The notes under the pieces are model-generated. The model searched no databases. It saw only the letters and a list, made by a program, of their open reading frames with translations, and was not told the DNA's origin. Both the position numbers and the translations under genes were made by a program. This document shows positions 63,988-64,000 of a stretch of 64,000 nt of DNA, piece after piece. The stretch is from Leishmania infantum JPCM5 (lineage: Eukaryota > Euglenozoa > Kinetoplastea > Trypanosomatida > Trypanosomatidae). The stretch is taken from positions 946,155 through 1,010,154 of the forward strand of contig NC_009414.2 of assembly GCF_000002875.2 (NCBI RefSeq). The letters are read 5' to 3'. How positions within the stretch are numbered: position 1 is the first letter of the stretch; each line of letters opens with the position of its first letter.

Positions 63988-64000
63988 GTTCGCTTCTCGG

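Overview
The window looks like nuclear DNA of a Leishmania-type trypanosomatid (Leishmaniinae). It is GC-rich, its protein genes have no introns, and all of them lie on the minus strand, so it reads as part of one polycistronic unit transcribed right to left. The spacers are long. Their coding strand is strongly pyrimidine-rich, with polypyrimidine tracts followed by AG just upstream of start codons, as expected for spliced-leader trans-splicing. Degenerate ingi/L1Tc-type retroposons (DIRE and SIDER) support the same placement. I see no plus-strand gene, no strand switch, and no tRNA, rRNA or CRISPR. From memory, the formate-tetrahydrofolate ligase gene of L. major is on chromosome 30, so this is probably the syntenic region, but I could not check that.

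In transcription order the genes are: a GRAM-domain protein (63987-61795); a 932-residue disordered protein (59680-56882); a leucine-rich-repeat-like protein (55631-54459); an SH3 protein (52949-52065); an SLC35-type nucleotide-sugar transporter (49204-48227); a candidate 94-residue protein (48040-47756); a type I membrane glycoprotein with a GYxx(hydrophobic) tail (47458-46352); a probable mitochondrial TPR-like protein (45694-44429); an elongin-B-like ubiquitin-fold protein (43505-43035); a 113-residue protein (42164-41823); a protein with a helical-repeat/TOG-like region (40469-37974); a replication factor C small subunit (37183-36119); a 719-residue EF-hand-like protein (35539-33380); a PABPN1-like RNA-binding protein (31894-31244); formate-tetrahydrofolate ligase (29753-27885); an Aat-like aminoacyl-tRNA protein transferase homologue (25412-23931); a reticulon-domain protein (22898-22305); a tandem ADF-H protein (16269-15043); and a 1077-residue coiled-coil protein (5523-2290). 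They share no pathway, which is normal for a trypanosomatid gene cluster.

The left 23 kb is gene-poor. A 9.5-kb gap (5524-15042) holds a 3.0-kb degenerate retroelement (DIRE, 14098 to 11077, minus strand) and a 0.6-kb SIDER (9135-9747, plus strand). A 6-kb gap (16270-22304) holds another SIDER (21162-21599, minus strand). A fourth element (49837-50320, plus strand) lies right of centre, with an A-rich tail and probable target-site duplications. By eye, 325 bp of the DIRE 5' end is identical to the 21-kb SIDER, and the 21-kb and 50-kb SIDERs differ at about 2 of 438 positions. These form direct and inverted repeats around blocks of genes, which makes them candidates for rearrangement or gene amplification.

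The most interesting protein is the Aat-like transferase, a bacterial N-degron-type fold in a eukaryote. The ADF-H protein, which ends in what looks like the start of a third domain, and the near-identical retroposon copies also stand out.
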